This document shows positions 22,239 through 32,972 of a DNA stretch of 64,000 bases, piece after piece (position 1 is the stretch's first letter; each line of letters begins with the position of its first letter). Below the pieces are notes generated by a model, which made no database searches, was not told where the DNA came from, and saw only the letters and a list, made by a program, of their open reading frames with translations. Origin of the DNA: Medicago truncatula (Eukaryota; Streptophyta; Magnoliopsida; Fabales; Fabaceae); NCBI RefSeq assembly GCF_003473485.1, contig NC_053044.1, positions 35,158,091 to 35,222,090 on the forward strand. Direction: 5' to 3'. Position numbers and translations under genes: made by a program.

Positions 22239-22454
22239 TTTTCCCTCTTTGGTTGCCTCTATGAAGAGGCATCGTTGATCCTTTTTATGGTGTTGCAGAT
22301 AAAATTTTAACCACTTCTATTTAAGGAAAAGAAACTATCATGAAACATTTTCCTCTTTGGTTGCCTCTATGAAGAGGCATCGTTGATCCTTTTTATGGTG
22401 TTGCAGATAGAATTTTAACCACTTCTATTTAAGGAAAAGAAACTATCATGAAAC
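22239..22454. repeat. 108-bp tandem duplication
   Basis: The two units contain GGTTGCCTCTATGAAGAGGC at 22251 and 22359 and end in AGAAACTATCATGAAACA. They are almost identical, so the duplication is recent. It lies within Helitron-derived DNA. Confidence 0.88.
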
Positions 22455-22483
22455 AAAGTGAGAAATGACATATTTGAGTTAAT

Positions 22484-23077
22484 AACTATGTTCTGTCTCT
22501 CATTCCCGGCGAAGAAAGGACATATTTGAGTTGTGATTCTCTAATAGCAGATACCGCATCAGTCAATAGGCCAGATGATATCCACACACCAGAATTCTTG
22601 AACACAATCAATTCATCGGGTCTTCCTATTACTTTGAAAGTTGGAGTTCCTATTATGTTGTTGAGAAATTTGGACATAATAGCTGGTTTGTGTAATGGTA
22701 CTCGACTAATGGTCACTAAGATGGGAAGATATGTTATTGAAGGGAGGGTAATATCAGGAAGCAATGTTGGAGAGAAGGTCTACATACCGAGATTGTCATT
22801 GACACCATCTGATACCAGAATTCCTTTCAAATTTCAACGCAGACAGTTTTCTATAGCTTTGTGTTTTGCAATCACTATAAACAAAAGTCAGGGACGATCA
22901 CTTAAGCAAGTTGACATCTATCTTCCACAATCAGTCTTCTCACATGGGCAGCTATATGTTGCAATATCACGTGTTACATCAAGGGATGGTCTGAAGATTA
23001 TTATTAACATATGACAATGGGGATTGTATCAGCACCACTTCAAATGTAGTTTATAAGGAAATATTCGAAAATGTGTG
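22484..23077 (+). pseudogene. Helitron PIF1-like helicase, C-terminal part
   Basis: Homology starts at [14 protein letters not shown] and continues with [60 protein letters not shown] and [16 protein letters not shown]. All are hallmarks of the C-terminal half of Helitron/PIF1 helicases that drive rolling-circle transposition. A frameshift near 23000-23010 separates this from the natural end [20 protein letters not shown] and a stop at 23075-23077. The N-terminal Rep domain and Walker motifs are absent upstream. It is oriented towards the Helitron 3' end at 23216. Confidence 0.88.
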
Positions 23078-23180
23078 ACCCAATATTTTGTATGGCCTTA
23101 AATACTTTTTATGTTTATTTATTTTATTTTTTATGTAATGAATAATATCGGAACTTTTTTTGCTTCTTCATTTTTAATGT

Positions 23181-23216
23181 CCCGGGCGTTAGCACGGGTA
23201 AAAGTCCTAGTCCTAG
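23181..23216 (+). mobile_element. Helitron 3' terminus: hairpin plus CTAG
   Basis: CCCGGGC (23181-23187) pairs with GCACGGG (23192-23198) around a GTTA loop, with one mismatch. The sequence then reads TAAAAGTCCTAG, with T after either of two CTAG copies (23207-23210 or 23213-23216). A GC-rich hairpin about ten bases before CTRR, followed by T, is the standard Helitron 3' end. It lies about 100 bases past the helicase stop in the right orientation. The 5' TC end was not found. Confidence 0.75.
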
Positions 23217-23217
23217 T

Positions 23218-24116
23218 TAACACTCCAACTTACACTCCAAACCCTAATTCTACTTTTTTAGGCGCCAAACAATCCTAGCCCTTGGATCTACACCTTTGGG
23301 CGCCACTTATTTATCAGCCATAGATCTGATCTTGCTGCTGGCTAGCACAAATCACAATTCAAATTCAAGTTTACGGTGCATTGTAAATGACAAATAATTA
23401 ATGTTATCGGTTTCCAATAAAGTGTTGCATATCCATCTTATTGGAAACAATGGCTCTGACCTAACCCTTCTTTCTCTACATTCCTCATCTTCTTCAAAAA
23501 CACACAAAATCCCTTTTCTTCTTCTGCCTTCATTTCGACCCTCTAAAGTAAATGCATCATCGTTGACCACCGCGTCAGAATATGCTCTTAACCGCGTCGG
23601 AGTTGCACCACCCTTGTTAATCACCGCGTCAGATTCGCTCTTCATCGCGCCAGTGTCGCTGTTAGAAGCTTCTCCACCGTTCAATTTTTAATTCCGCAAC
23701 TTCACCCGAAATCGCTGTGATAAAGATTGAGAGCGAAAAAAGAATCCTGTATCAAACAAAGTTAAGGTAATGATTAATGATTCGTTATACTTTGCTTGCT
23801 ATAGATACATAGATGAATAAATTTGGTGGCTTGCCTTCATTTGATTTTGCTTGCTGTTGAAATTGGGTTTTCAAGGTACTGTAGTTTTGAACCAATCAAT
23901 TTGCTCGATTCATCATTTGTTAATTTTTGTTTTTAATTTTTTTTAGCTTTAGTTCAAAATAGTTGAAGAACTTAATGGGGTTGTGAGTTTTTATTTTATA
24001 TAATTTCTAATATGCGATTATGTCTTTTTTGCATGTTTGTTCATGATGTTTAACTCTATTTCCCTTTTTTTGTTACTTATGTAGGTTGTTTTGGTTTTTG
24101 TTCTAATCATGGAAAA
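23218..24116. other. Unassigned DNA between Helitron and Ty3 element
   Basis: ORFs on both strands at 23352-23691 have no recognisable domain. The stretch looks like a promoter or 5'-UTR region (pyrimidine-rich, then AAG/GTAATG near 23765 and TTATGTAG near 24083 as a possible intron). The Ty3 element starts right after ATGGAAAA at 24109-24116, so it could have interrupted a gene start. This is weak. Confidence 0.35.
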
Positions 24117-24371
24117 TGTAACGCCCTAGTCGTTAATTTATTTATTTTGGATTTATTTAGAGTCTTTATATGATTTTAAATAATATTGGTGATTTATGTG
24201 GTGTGTTATATTTTATTATATAGTTTATTTTAATAATAATTAGAATAAGTGAGAAATAGGGTTATTTTGGAGTGTGGAGAGTTAATTATTAATTAATAGA
24301 ATTAAGGGGAGTTTAATGAAAGAAAGAGAAGTTACTTTTTGGGAGTTAAGAAAAGAGAAAAGTCAGAAAAC
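24117..24371 (+). repeat. Partial LTR, first 255 bp
   Basis: It starts TGTAACGCCCTAGTCG and matches 24741-24995 with about two mismatches. It ends at GTCAGAAAAC, after which the internal coding sequence begins abruptly. Confidence 0.9.
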
Positions 24372-24699
24372 ATATCAGATATCAGAAAGGGTTGGAACAG
24401 TGGCATATAGAGTTGGTTTGACACCACATCTTTCGAACTTGCATGATGTGTTTCATGTGTCGCAACTTCGGAAGTATGTAGCGGATCCTTCGCATGTTAT
24501 TCCGAGAGATGATGTGCAAGTAAGAGACAACCTTACGGTAGAGACTTTACCGGTGAGGATTGATGATCGGAAAGTGAAGACGTTGAGAGGCAAGGAGATA
24601 CCCCCTGTGAGAGTCGTTTGGGACGGAGCGACTGGTGAAAGTTTGACTTGGGAGCTGGAGAGTAGGATGCGGGAGTCGTATCCAGAGTTGTTTGTTTGA
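24372..24699 (+). pseudogene. Ty3 integrase C-terminus and chromodomain-like end
   Basis: Contains GTVAYRVGLTPHLSNLHDVF, HVSQLRKYVADPSHVI, then LPVRIDDRKVKTLRGKEIPP and SLTWELESRMRESYPELF before a stop. This is the usual C-terminus of chromovirus-type integrase, which can guide insertion through chromatin contacts. The open frame extends upstream into LTR sequence (from 24316), so a chimeric ORF exists by accident of the deletion. Confidence 0.8.
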
Positions 24700-24727
24700 G
24701 GTAAGATTTCGAGGACGAAATTCTCTA

Positions 24728-24740
24728 AGTTGGGGAGAGT
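24728..24740 (+). promoter_or_regulatory. Polypurine tract of Ty3 element
   Basis: AGTTGGGGAGAGT sits immediately before the LTR start TGTAAC at 24741. It is where plus-strand DNA synthesis would prime. Confidence 0.7.
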
Positions 24741-25375
24741 TGTAACGCCCTAGTCGTTAATTTATTTATTTTGGATTTATTTAGAGTCTTTATATGATTT
24801 TAAATAATATTGGTGATTTATGTGGTGTGTTATATTTTATTATATAGTTTATTTTAATAATAATTAGAATAAGTGAGAAATAGGGTTATTTTGGAGTGTG
24901 GGGAGTTAATTATTAATTAATAGAATTAAGGGAAGTTTAATGAAAGAAAGAGAAGTTACTTTTTGGGAGTTAAGAAAAGAGAAAAGTCAGAAAACGTTTT
25001 TTTTTTACGTGAAATAAGTTTTGGGAGAGAAAACCAAGAACAAGGGAGAGAAGAGCAAGTAGAGCCAAGAACCGATTTTTTTGCTGTGCAATTCTTTCTG
25101 CAAATCTAGGGTAAGGGTGAGGTTTACTTTCAATAGTATAGATTTAATTCTGATTCTGATTCTAACGAAGAGGGTTTTGGTGAATTGGGGAAAATGGGTT
25201 TTGATTTCGATTTCTTGAATTGAAAATGTATAGGAACCATGTTAATTGAACTTAGATTGTGTTCAGGCCGATTTTAGGATTGCATAACATTACTGTAACC
25301 TGTTTTGGGGTTTGAATTGGAAAAATTGGGGTTTTTGGTGAAAAACTGCAAATTCACGATTCTGGAACTGTCACG

Positions 25376-25612
25376 ACTCGCCCTGGCGAAACCATTTTCG
25401 CCTGGCGAAATTTCGCCATTTCCCTCGCCATTGGTCCGCCCTGGCGAAAGTGTCCATAAAGTTTCCCGAGAACACTGACTTAGTTCGCCATCCCTTCGCC
25501 TTTTGCTCGCCCTGGCGAAAGTGCCTAGTAGCTTTTTGCCTTTTGTTCGCCATTGGCTCGCCATGGCGAGAAGCCAATTTTCGTTGATTTCGCCTGGCGA
25601 GAGTGCCCAGGA
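25376..25612. repeat. Cluster of CGCC/GGCG short palindromes in the LTR
   Basis: About eleven CGCC and six GGCGA motifs occur within 240 bp. They include the perfect 14-bp palindrome CTCGCCATGGCGAG at 25557-25570 and two TCGCCCTGGCGA copies. The cluster is locally GC-rich against an AT-rich LTR. Confidence 0.8.
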
Positions 25613-25941
25613 TTGAATAGTGTTTTGGAGTTTTGTATACTCAGTCGTACGCATTGTTTGGTTGATTCTTTTGGATGTGCTTATGATTATATATGACTAT
25701 ATTATTTACCAAGAGCATGATTAATTGTTGAGTGATGATTTATGTATAATTACACTTAAATAAATTATATAAATTGTTGGATTGATTATAATGATTTGTT
25801 GTTGACTGAGATGTATGCTTTATTTAATTAAGTCATACATGTTGTTGCATTGTGGTGTTGTGAGTCATATATACATATATGTATGGTTGAGTTGTATGTA
25901 GATATACACAAGTGGGTCAGTTGCATAAACATAAAAGCGGG

Positions 25942-26078
25942 AGGGCTTCGGCTCTGGAACGCCTTGTCGTTCAAAGCGGTGGAACACTTTGTTGTTTAAA
26001 GCGGTGTTTAGCGGTGAGGACTCATGTCCTGAAAAAGAATGCTTTAACCATTCGATTAGCGGTGAGGGCTTCGGCCCT
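25942..26078 (+). repeat. Array of six short hairpins in the LTR
   Basis: Each hairpin has a 5-bp stem: AGGGC/GCTCT (25942-25955, TTCG loop), GAACG/CGTTC (25957-25972), GAACA/TGTTT (25982-25997), AGGAC/GTCCT (26017-26030), GAATG/CATTC (26037-26053) and AGGGC/GCCCT (26065-26078, TTCG loop). AGCGGTG separates several of them. Stem bases change in compensating pairs between copies. A structured LTR RNA, or a DNA cruciform or protein site, would fit. Confidence 0.7.
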
Positions 26079-26770
26079 GAATATGGTACCACATGCATAT
26101 TTGCATTTATTGAGGAGTCTAGGGTATTGTCTTAGCTGTGTTGTCATGTCATTTGCATGAGTCGGTGTTGTTGGATGTAATTGCCATATTGATGATGATG
26201 ATGTTGTTTGATGAAGTATATATTTATACATATATGATGATGATGATATATATATACGCTGGTGAATTAATATTATGATAGGGTGTTAGATTCAAATTGA
26301 TGAATTTATTATCTATATTTATTGTTGTGAATCTCACCCCTTCTGCTTGAAAATGTTGTCCTTCCTATGGGTAACTTGCAGGTGATCCTGAGTAGTAGGT
26401 GGTGGCTCAAAGTGTCTAGGGCTCTAATACGTACGGGATGGGATTTATTTATTGTTTTCATTCCTTATGTATCAATTTTTGGAACTTGATGATGTAGCCC
26501 TTCGGTTGTTTGTTGAATTTATGTCGTTGAGGCTTTCATGCCACGATTTAACTATTGGAGAATTAATATGTTGGATGATGCTGTTATTTAAATTGATAAA
26601 TATTCCGCTGCAAGATTTTGATGAAACAATTAAAGTTGGTTGTTTATTAAATAGTTTTATATGCTATTTAAGAAATTTTGAAAGTGTAGTGTGACATGCC
26701 CGTTTGGGAATTACTCTGATGCATGATTTATTTACTGTTTAATTGATTTTGGGTAACGGGGTGTTACAAT

Positions 26771-26782
26771 TGGTATCAGAGC
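26771..26782 (+). other. Primer-binding site (tRNA-Met type)
   Basis: TGGTATCAGAGC lies two bases after the LTR end. It is complementary to the 3' end of initiator tRNA-Met, the usual primer of plant Ty3 elements. Confidence 0.85.
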
Positions 26783-26899
26783 AGGTTGGTCCGTCCGGCC
26801 AAGTAGTAGAGTCGTGTTGAGCCACCTAGGATAGAGTGTCAACTCTAATGTTGTCTTTGTTGTTGTTCTGAATTGTTGTTTCTTATGTAGAACTTTGAA

Positions 26900-27862
26900 A
26901 TGGCTAGTCGTAATGATGCTGCTATTGCTGCTGCACTTGAGGCTGTAGCTCAAGCTGTACAACAGCAACCGAACGCTGCTGCTGGTAATGGTGAAGTGAG
27001 GATGCTGGAGACCTTTTTGAGGAATCATCCACCAGCATTCAAGGGAAGGTATGATCCTGACGGTGCCCAGAAGTGGCTTAAGGAAGTTGAAAGGATTTTC
27101 AGGGTCATGCAATGTTCAGAGGTGCAAAAGGTGTGGTTCAGGATGCACATGTTAGCTGAGGAGGCTGATGACTGGTGAGTAAGTTTGTTACCTGTGCTGG
27201 AGCATGATGGAGCTGCGGTAACTTGGGCTGTATTCAGGAGAGAATTTCTGAATAGGTACTTCCTGAAAGATGTCCGAGGAAAGAAGGAAATTGAATTTCT
27301 GGAGCTGAAGCAGGGTGACATGTTTGTCACAGAGTATGCTGCTAAGTTCGTGGAACTTGCAAAGTTCTACCCTCATTATACTACGAAGACAGCTGAATTC
27401 TCCAAATGTATAAAGTTTGAGAATGGCTTGAGAGCTGACATCAAGAGAGCCATTGGGTATCAGAAGATCAGAAACTTCTCTGAATTGGTAAGTAGCTGCA
27501 GAATCTATGAGGAGGACACGAAAGCTCATTATAAGGTGATGAGTGATCGAAGGAGCAAAGGACAGCAGAGTCGTCCGAAGCCGTATAGTGCTCCTGCTGA
27601 CAAAGGGAAGCAGAAGTTGAATGATGAGAGGAGGCCCAATAGGAGAAATGCTTCTGCTGAGATCGTTTGTTACAAGTGTGGTGAGAAAGGCCACAAGAGT
27701 AATGTTTGTACCAAAGATGAGAAGAAGTGTTTCAGGTGTGGTTAGAAGGGACACACTCTAGCTGACTGCAAGAGTGGTGATGTTGTTTGTTATAACTGCA
27801 ATGAGGAGGGCCATATCAGTTCACAGTGTACGCAGCCGAAGAAGGTTAGGACTGGTGGTAAG
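26900..27862 (+). pseudogene. Ty3 gag
   Basis: Starts MASRNDAAIAAALEAVAQAV at 26900. The capsid region has FLRNHPPAFKG and AQKWLKEVERIF. After a TGA at 27176-27178 the same frame continues with FRREFLNRYF and FLELKQGDMFVTEYAAKF. Three CCHC zinc knuckles follow: CYKCGEKGHKSNVC, a second with a stop at 27743-27745 inside it, and CYNCNEEGHISSQC. Gag forms the RNA-packing particle in the cytoplasm. The two stops disable it. Confidence 0.85.
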
Positions 27863-30217
27863 GTGTTTGCTCTGACTGGTACGCAAACCACTAGTGAGGA
27901 TCGACTTATCAGAGGTACTTGTTTCTTTAATAGTACTCCTTTAATTGCTATTATAGATATTGGTGCTACTCATTGTTTCATTGCTATTGAATGTGCTTAT
28001 AAGTCGGGTCTGGTTGTATCTGATATGAAAGGAGAAATGGTTGTTGAAACTTCAGCTAAGGGTTCAGTAACTACTTCTCTTGTGTGTCTAAGGTGTCCGT
28101 TGTCTATGTTTGGTAGAGACTTTGAAGTCGACTTAGTGTGTTTACCGTTGACGGGAATGGATGTTATTTTTGGGATGAACTGATTAGAGTATAACCGAGT
28201 TCATATCAATTGTTTTAGCAAGACGGTGCATTTTTCTTCTGCGGAAGAAGAGAGTGTTGCAGAATTCCTAACTACTAAACAGTTGAAGCAATTGGAGCGC
28301 GATGGAATTCTTATGTTTTCTTTGATGGCATCTTTGTCGTTAGAAAATCAAGTTGTGATTGACAGGTTACCGGTGGTGAATGAGTTTCCTGAAGTTTTTC
28401 CGGATGAGATTCTAGATGTGCCACCAGAAAGGGAGGTTGAACTTTCAATTGACCTTGTTCCGGGAACGAAGCCGGTGTCGATGGCACCTTATCGCATGTC
28501 AGCTTCTGAGTTAGCTGAATTGACGAAACAGTTGGAAGACTTGCTTGATAAGAAGTTTGTAAGACCCAGTGTTTCACCGTGGGGAGCGCCGATATAGTTG
28601 GTAAAGAAGAAGGACGGTAGCATGAGGCTGTGCATTGACTATCGTCAGTTGAACAAAGTTACGATAAAGAACAGGTATCCACTTCCGAGGGTTGACGACT
28701 TGATGGACCAGTTAGTGGGTGCAAAGGTTTTCAGTAAGATTGACTTGAGGTCAGGTTACCATCAAATCAAGGTGAAGGATGAGGATATGCAGAAGACGGC
28801 TTTTAGGACACGATATGGACATTATGAATACAAGGTGATGCCTTTCGGTGTTACTAATGCGCCTGGTGTGTTTATGGAGTATATGAACTGAATTTTCCAT
28901 GCTTATCTGGATAAATTCGTGGTTGTATTTATTGATGACATACTGATTTATTTAAAGACTGAAGAAGAGCATGCAGAACATCTGAAGATTGTATTGCAAG
29001 TTTTGAAAGAAAAGAAGTTGTATGCTAAGTTGTCAAAATGTGAGTTCTGGTTAAGTGAAGTAAGTTTTCTTGGCCACATTATTTATGGTAGTGGTATTGC
29101 AGTTGATCCATCAAAATTTGATGCAGTATCACAATGGGAGACTCCGAAGTCAGTGACTGAAATCAGAAGCTTATTGGGTTTGGCTGGTTACTACCGCAGG
29201 TTTATTGAGGAATTTTCGAAGTTAGCACTTCCGTTGACTCAGTTGACCTGTAAGGGTAAGTCGTTTGTGTGGGATTCTCAGTGTGAGAGTAGTTTCAATG
29301 AGTTGAAGCGAAGATTGACGACTGCTCCTATTTTGATTCTACCGAAGCCGGAAGAACCGTTTGTTGTGTATTGTGATGCGTCCAAGTTGGGCTTGGGGTG
29401 GTGTTTTGATGCAAGATGGTAAGGTGGTAGCGTATGCATCTAGATAGTTGAGGATTCATGAAAAGAATTATCCTACGCATGATCTGGAGTTGGCTGCGGT
29501 GGTTTTTATTTTGAAGATTTGGAGGCATTATTTGTATGGTTCCAGATTTGAAGTATTCAGTGATCACAAGAGTCTAAAATATTTATTTGATCAGAAGGAA
29601 TTGAACATGAGGCAGAGGAGGTGGTTGGAGCTGTTGAAGGATTATGACTTTGGTTTGAATTAACATCCTGGTAAAGCCAATGTAGTTGCAGATGCTTTGA
29701 GTAGGAAAACGCTGCATATGTCTGCTTTGATGGTGAAAGAATTTGATTTGCTAGAACAGTTTAGAGACTTGAACCTTGTCTGTGAATTGACACCTCAGAG
29801 TGTTCAGTTGGGGATGCTGAAGATTAATAGTGATTTCTTGAATAGTATTCGAGAAGCACAGCAAGTGGATGTGAAGTTTGTTGACTTAATGGTTGCTGGT
29901 AATGGCACTGAGGATAGTGACTTCAAGGTTGATGATCAGGGTGTGTTGAGATTCAGAGGAAGAATTTGCATTCCTGATGATGACGAATTGAAAAAGTTGA
30001 TTTTAGAGGAAAGTCACAAGAGTAGCTTGAGTATTCATCCGGGAGCTACAAAGATGTATTATGATCTGAAGAAGTTGTTTTGGTGGTCCGGTTTGAAACG
30101 TGACGTCGCTCATTTTGTGTATGCATGTTTGACTTGTCAAAAGTCTAAGGTTGAACATCAGAAGCCTGCAGGGTTGTTGACACCGTTAAATGTGCCGGAG
30201 TGGAAGTGGGACAGTAT
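27863..30217 (+). pseudogene. Ty3 pol: protease, reverse transcriptase, RNase H, integrase start
   Basis: It is in the same frame as gag. The protease has IIDIGATHCF, with Asp present but Thr of the usual DTGA changed to Ile. The reverse transcriptase has [34 protein letters not shown] and the catalytic FIDDILIY at about 28928. RNase H starts at [10 protein letters not shown] near 29367; a one-base frameshift follows near 29395. The integrase zinc-binding region (HPGATKMYYDLKK to CLTCQKSK) ends at VPEWKWDSI, where the element is cut off. Internal stops are at 28181, 28595, 28889, 29445 and 29661. It is related to the fragment at 24372-24699. Confidence 0.88.
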
Positions 30218-30462
30218 CAATTATGGTATAGTCCGTGATCACTATTTCTCTTTCTAGCCATGCATATTCTATGATGCATCGTCTTTGCCACATCACATAT
30301 ACTAAGTTATATTTAATTTTACTAAATTGTTGTTTCATATATTTCTTAATACTGTCTCAAAATAAATATAGTTCTAAAAACGGTTCTTTCTTCTTCACTC
30401 GGTAAGCGCTTTCAGAAGGTGGATACTATGAAAAGCAAAGCGCATTAAGCTTAGGCGGTAAA

Positions 30463-30502
<40 letters not shown>

Positions 30503-31800
30503 TCGTTAATTAATGCATAGAACCTCTAAAATTTCTCTATAAACTTGCACAAGGATAATTTTTTTTTTCTTTCTACACAACAATGATAATATTTGATGCG
30601 TGTCAATTGCTTAATGTGAGTGTAACTCTCACATGATATTTAGTCATTGTTTGTTAGTTTTTAATCTTTCAATGATATTTATTAGATTTTGTTTATCAAG
30701 TAAAAATGAGACATATATTACGACCAAAAGAGGATCCTCAATAGACCGGAAAAAGACCTCAAAACTATACAATCAAAAAATCACTAAGTAAGTGAACAAA
30801 AGCAAACTAGTCGATGTCGAAACAAACAAATGGACAACATAAATTTAATGCATTTTTTTTTAACTATTTCATGTGTTTCAATCATAATCGACTATTTTCA
30901 TTTCTAATTGTTAATTTTTAGTATATTATATATAGATTATAGTTTACAACAAACAAATGATTTTATAGTGTCTTTTATGATATAAATTTTAATAGATCTT
31001 TTGAAAAAATTGTTATTTGGATATCAAACAATCAATCCAAACTAAACTGCATAAATTGAATCAATTTTTTTTTTTTAGAAGTTAAACTGATCCACAAACA
31101 TTTAAATTTTTGGATTTGATAATTTTTTGTTTCATAATTGATCCAAATTGTACCAGAAACATATTCCATACTTAATTTAGGGTAATAATCTTTATTTTGA
31201 TATTAAAGTTTTGTAGCATATGCAAAGATCAATCCGAATATTGAACCAAGTTGAGTCAAGTTGTTGACAATCAAAGTGCCGGGTAAGACACTATGACATC
31301 GAAGTCATTGACTATAGTTGCAAAAAATACTACAGACTATTCGGTAATATTAAACTATGTATTTCTTCATCTAATAATTGTATGAAAAAGAATGTATAAA
31401 TGAACCTCATTTAACAAAAGATTATTTTGGAAATTCAATTTTCCTAGTAGTTACGAAGTTTTAGGGAATCAAAAGAAATCAAAAGATGTTGGGGAATTCT
31501 CAGCGAAAATTAAAAACACCCAAAACATATCACATGGTTGAATTTAGTACCTCTATATTATATATACTACGGTGGACATTCATAATCCAAGCTTTAAGAA
31601 ATCAACTATATATAATTATCACGAATTACGAATTACTTGGCACAATAAAAACATTCACCAATAACAATCACCAAATGCATAGTATGTCCAATATGAACAG
31701 CTAGAAGAACTTCTTAAATGATGTAACGAACGAGCACATGTGCAGCTTAGCATAGCATAATAGAAGATAAAATAAAAGACAAGAGGATTGGATTGCACGA
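30218..31800. other. AT-rich region without a gene
   Basis: The retroelement ends abruptly at about 30217. The rest holds an (AT)n microsatellite and no recognisable coding sequence or repeat. Confidence 0.5.
30465..30500. repeat. (AT)18 microsatellite
   Basis: An uninterrupted AT dinucleotide run of about 36 bases. Confidence 0.95.
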
Positions 31801-31810
31801 GATCCAAAAC

Positions 31811-32972
31811 CTAATCTATGAGCTCGCTGAGAGTGCCATCATACCTGAACAAAACAAGCAATCAAAAGACCCATAATTATGTAAACAAGAACCAAATGGG
31901 AATATACGGTAAATCATATAGAAGGCCTAATTGACAACCTACAAAAAAATGAGGCTAAACATATTGCAGGGGGGTTGGAAACCATTGCTATGTAAGTAAT
32001 TTCAGATGCAGAGAAACATATTGGAAAAATGACAAACAATCTAGAGATTACCAAGTATTGCAAAATGACAAACCATTGCTATGTAAGTAAAATAAATTGC
32101 AAAATAAGAAAGAAAAAAAGAATTACCAAGTATTGCTCCCTTTCATTCTGAATTCCACAACCTCTCTCATCAATCTATTAGCAAACAATGTGGCTTGAAA
32201 AGTTTGACATTCCTTCTCAGCATTCCTGGCTCTAAAGGTAATATGGTAAAAGACTCCATTAACCAGTTGCCAAACAGCCATCTCAAAATCGACAAATCGG
32301 TAGTTTGTCTTCATCTTTAAATTGTAATCATCTATTGCCAACTTTGCACATTTGGTTAGCATATCAACCAAGGGACGATCCGTTTTGAAATCCAAAACGG
32401 GCACACCGGGCATAGGTCTGCCATTTTTAGTATCGGCCAAATATTTGGCATCGAAAATCTGTTCAAGGTTACGAAAAAGAAGAAAAAAAAGTTTACGATT
32501 ATAACATGAACATCATAAAAGGAAATAAAGGAAACAGGAAATAGCTAGTTGAGGCATATGAAATTTGAATACGTCTACAATGGTACCCAGCTCGGAAATA
32601 CTTCTGTGTCCACGATCCTCCACTAAAGTAGGACACTCTTCATCTTCAATATCATCAAAATAAACAAACTTGTCCTCAATGGCCTTAAGTTTTTTCTCCT
32701 CTTTGGTAAGAACCCTATCACAGCTAAAGTCTTTCACCATAACAATTTCATCTTTGAATGTACTCGTATTTGTATCTAATAGACAAGTAGAGAAACAATC
32801 CTTAGTATAATTAAATTTGTACAAGAATATATAATAATATTATTGAACATATGTTAAACTGCATAAATAAATAGTAATAATAAGGATCACCAGCGACAGT
32901 ATCAGCAGTGACAGCAGGTGCTGGTGCTGGACGAACTCCGGCTTCCGAGGAAGTAGGAAGAGAATGTTGCAT
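31811..32972 (-). CDS. Cystatin-like domain protein, four exons
   Basis: Proposed exons on the minus strand are 32972-32891, 32775-32573, 32458-32127 and 31844-31811, giving 216 residues. All have GT-AG borders and matching phases. It starts MQHSLPTSSEAGVRPAP and then has an acidic stretch (FDDIEDEECPTLVED). The C-terminal half resembles the cystatin/monellin fold: LAIDDYNLKMKTNYRFVDFE, then WQLVNG (matching the QxVxG hairpin of cystatins), FYHITFRARN, and QTFQATLF. It ends TWYDGTLSELID in the last small exon. True cystatins inhibit papain-like proteases. This one lacks a clear N-terminal Gly loop and signal peptide, so inhibition is unproven. Exon 2 could instead end at 32579 (also in phase). 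The plant gene family is widespread but poorly characterised. Confidence 0.72.

Larger units (their letters stand above)
24741..26768 (+). repeat. Full LTR of Ty3 element, 2028 bp
   Basis: It starts TGTAACGCCC and ends GGGGTGTTACA, with TGTAAC/GTTACA as the inverted ends. It is bracketed by a polypurine tract on the left and a primer-binding site on the right, so the boundaries are firm. It contains a CGCC/GGCG palindrome cluster and a hairpin array, described separately. ORFs inside it are not real genes. Confidence 0.9.
24117..30217 (+). mobile_element. Rearranged Ty3/gypsy LTR retrotransposon (chromovirus-like)
   Basis: Order on the + strand: partial LTR (24117-24371), 3' end of the internal region with integrase C-terminus/chromodomain (24372-24699), polypurine tract, full LTR (24741-26768), primer-binding site, gag, protease, reverse transcriptase, RNase H and the start of integrase. 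It breaks off near 30217. So a full LTR lies between the tail of one element and the head of another. The internal region downstream lacks the rest of integrase and a 3' LTR; the upstream part lacks everything between the first 255 bp of LTR and the integrase tail. Many stops show it is not autonomous. Confidence 0.88.

Noticed and set aside
23352..23691. Overlapping ORFs on both strands near 23.5 kb
   Set aside because: Neither has a recognisable domain; the sequence looks like a leader or promoter region.
25274..26231. Several ORFs of 68-126 codons inside the LTR
   Set aside because: They lie wholly within the LTR and over its repeats, with no protein-like features.
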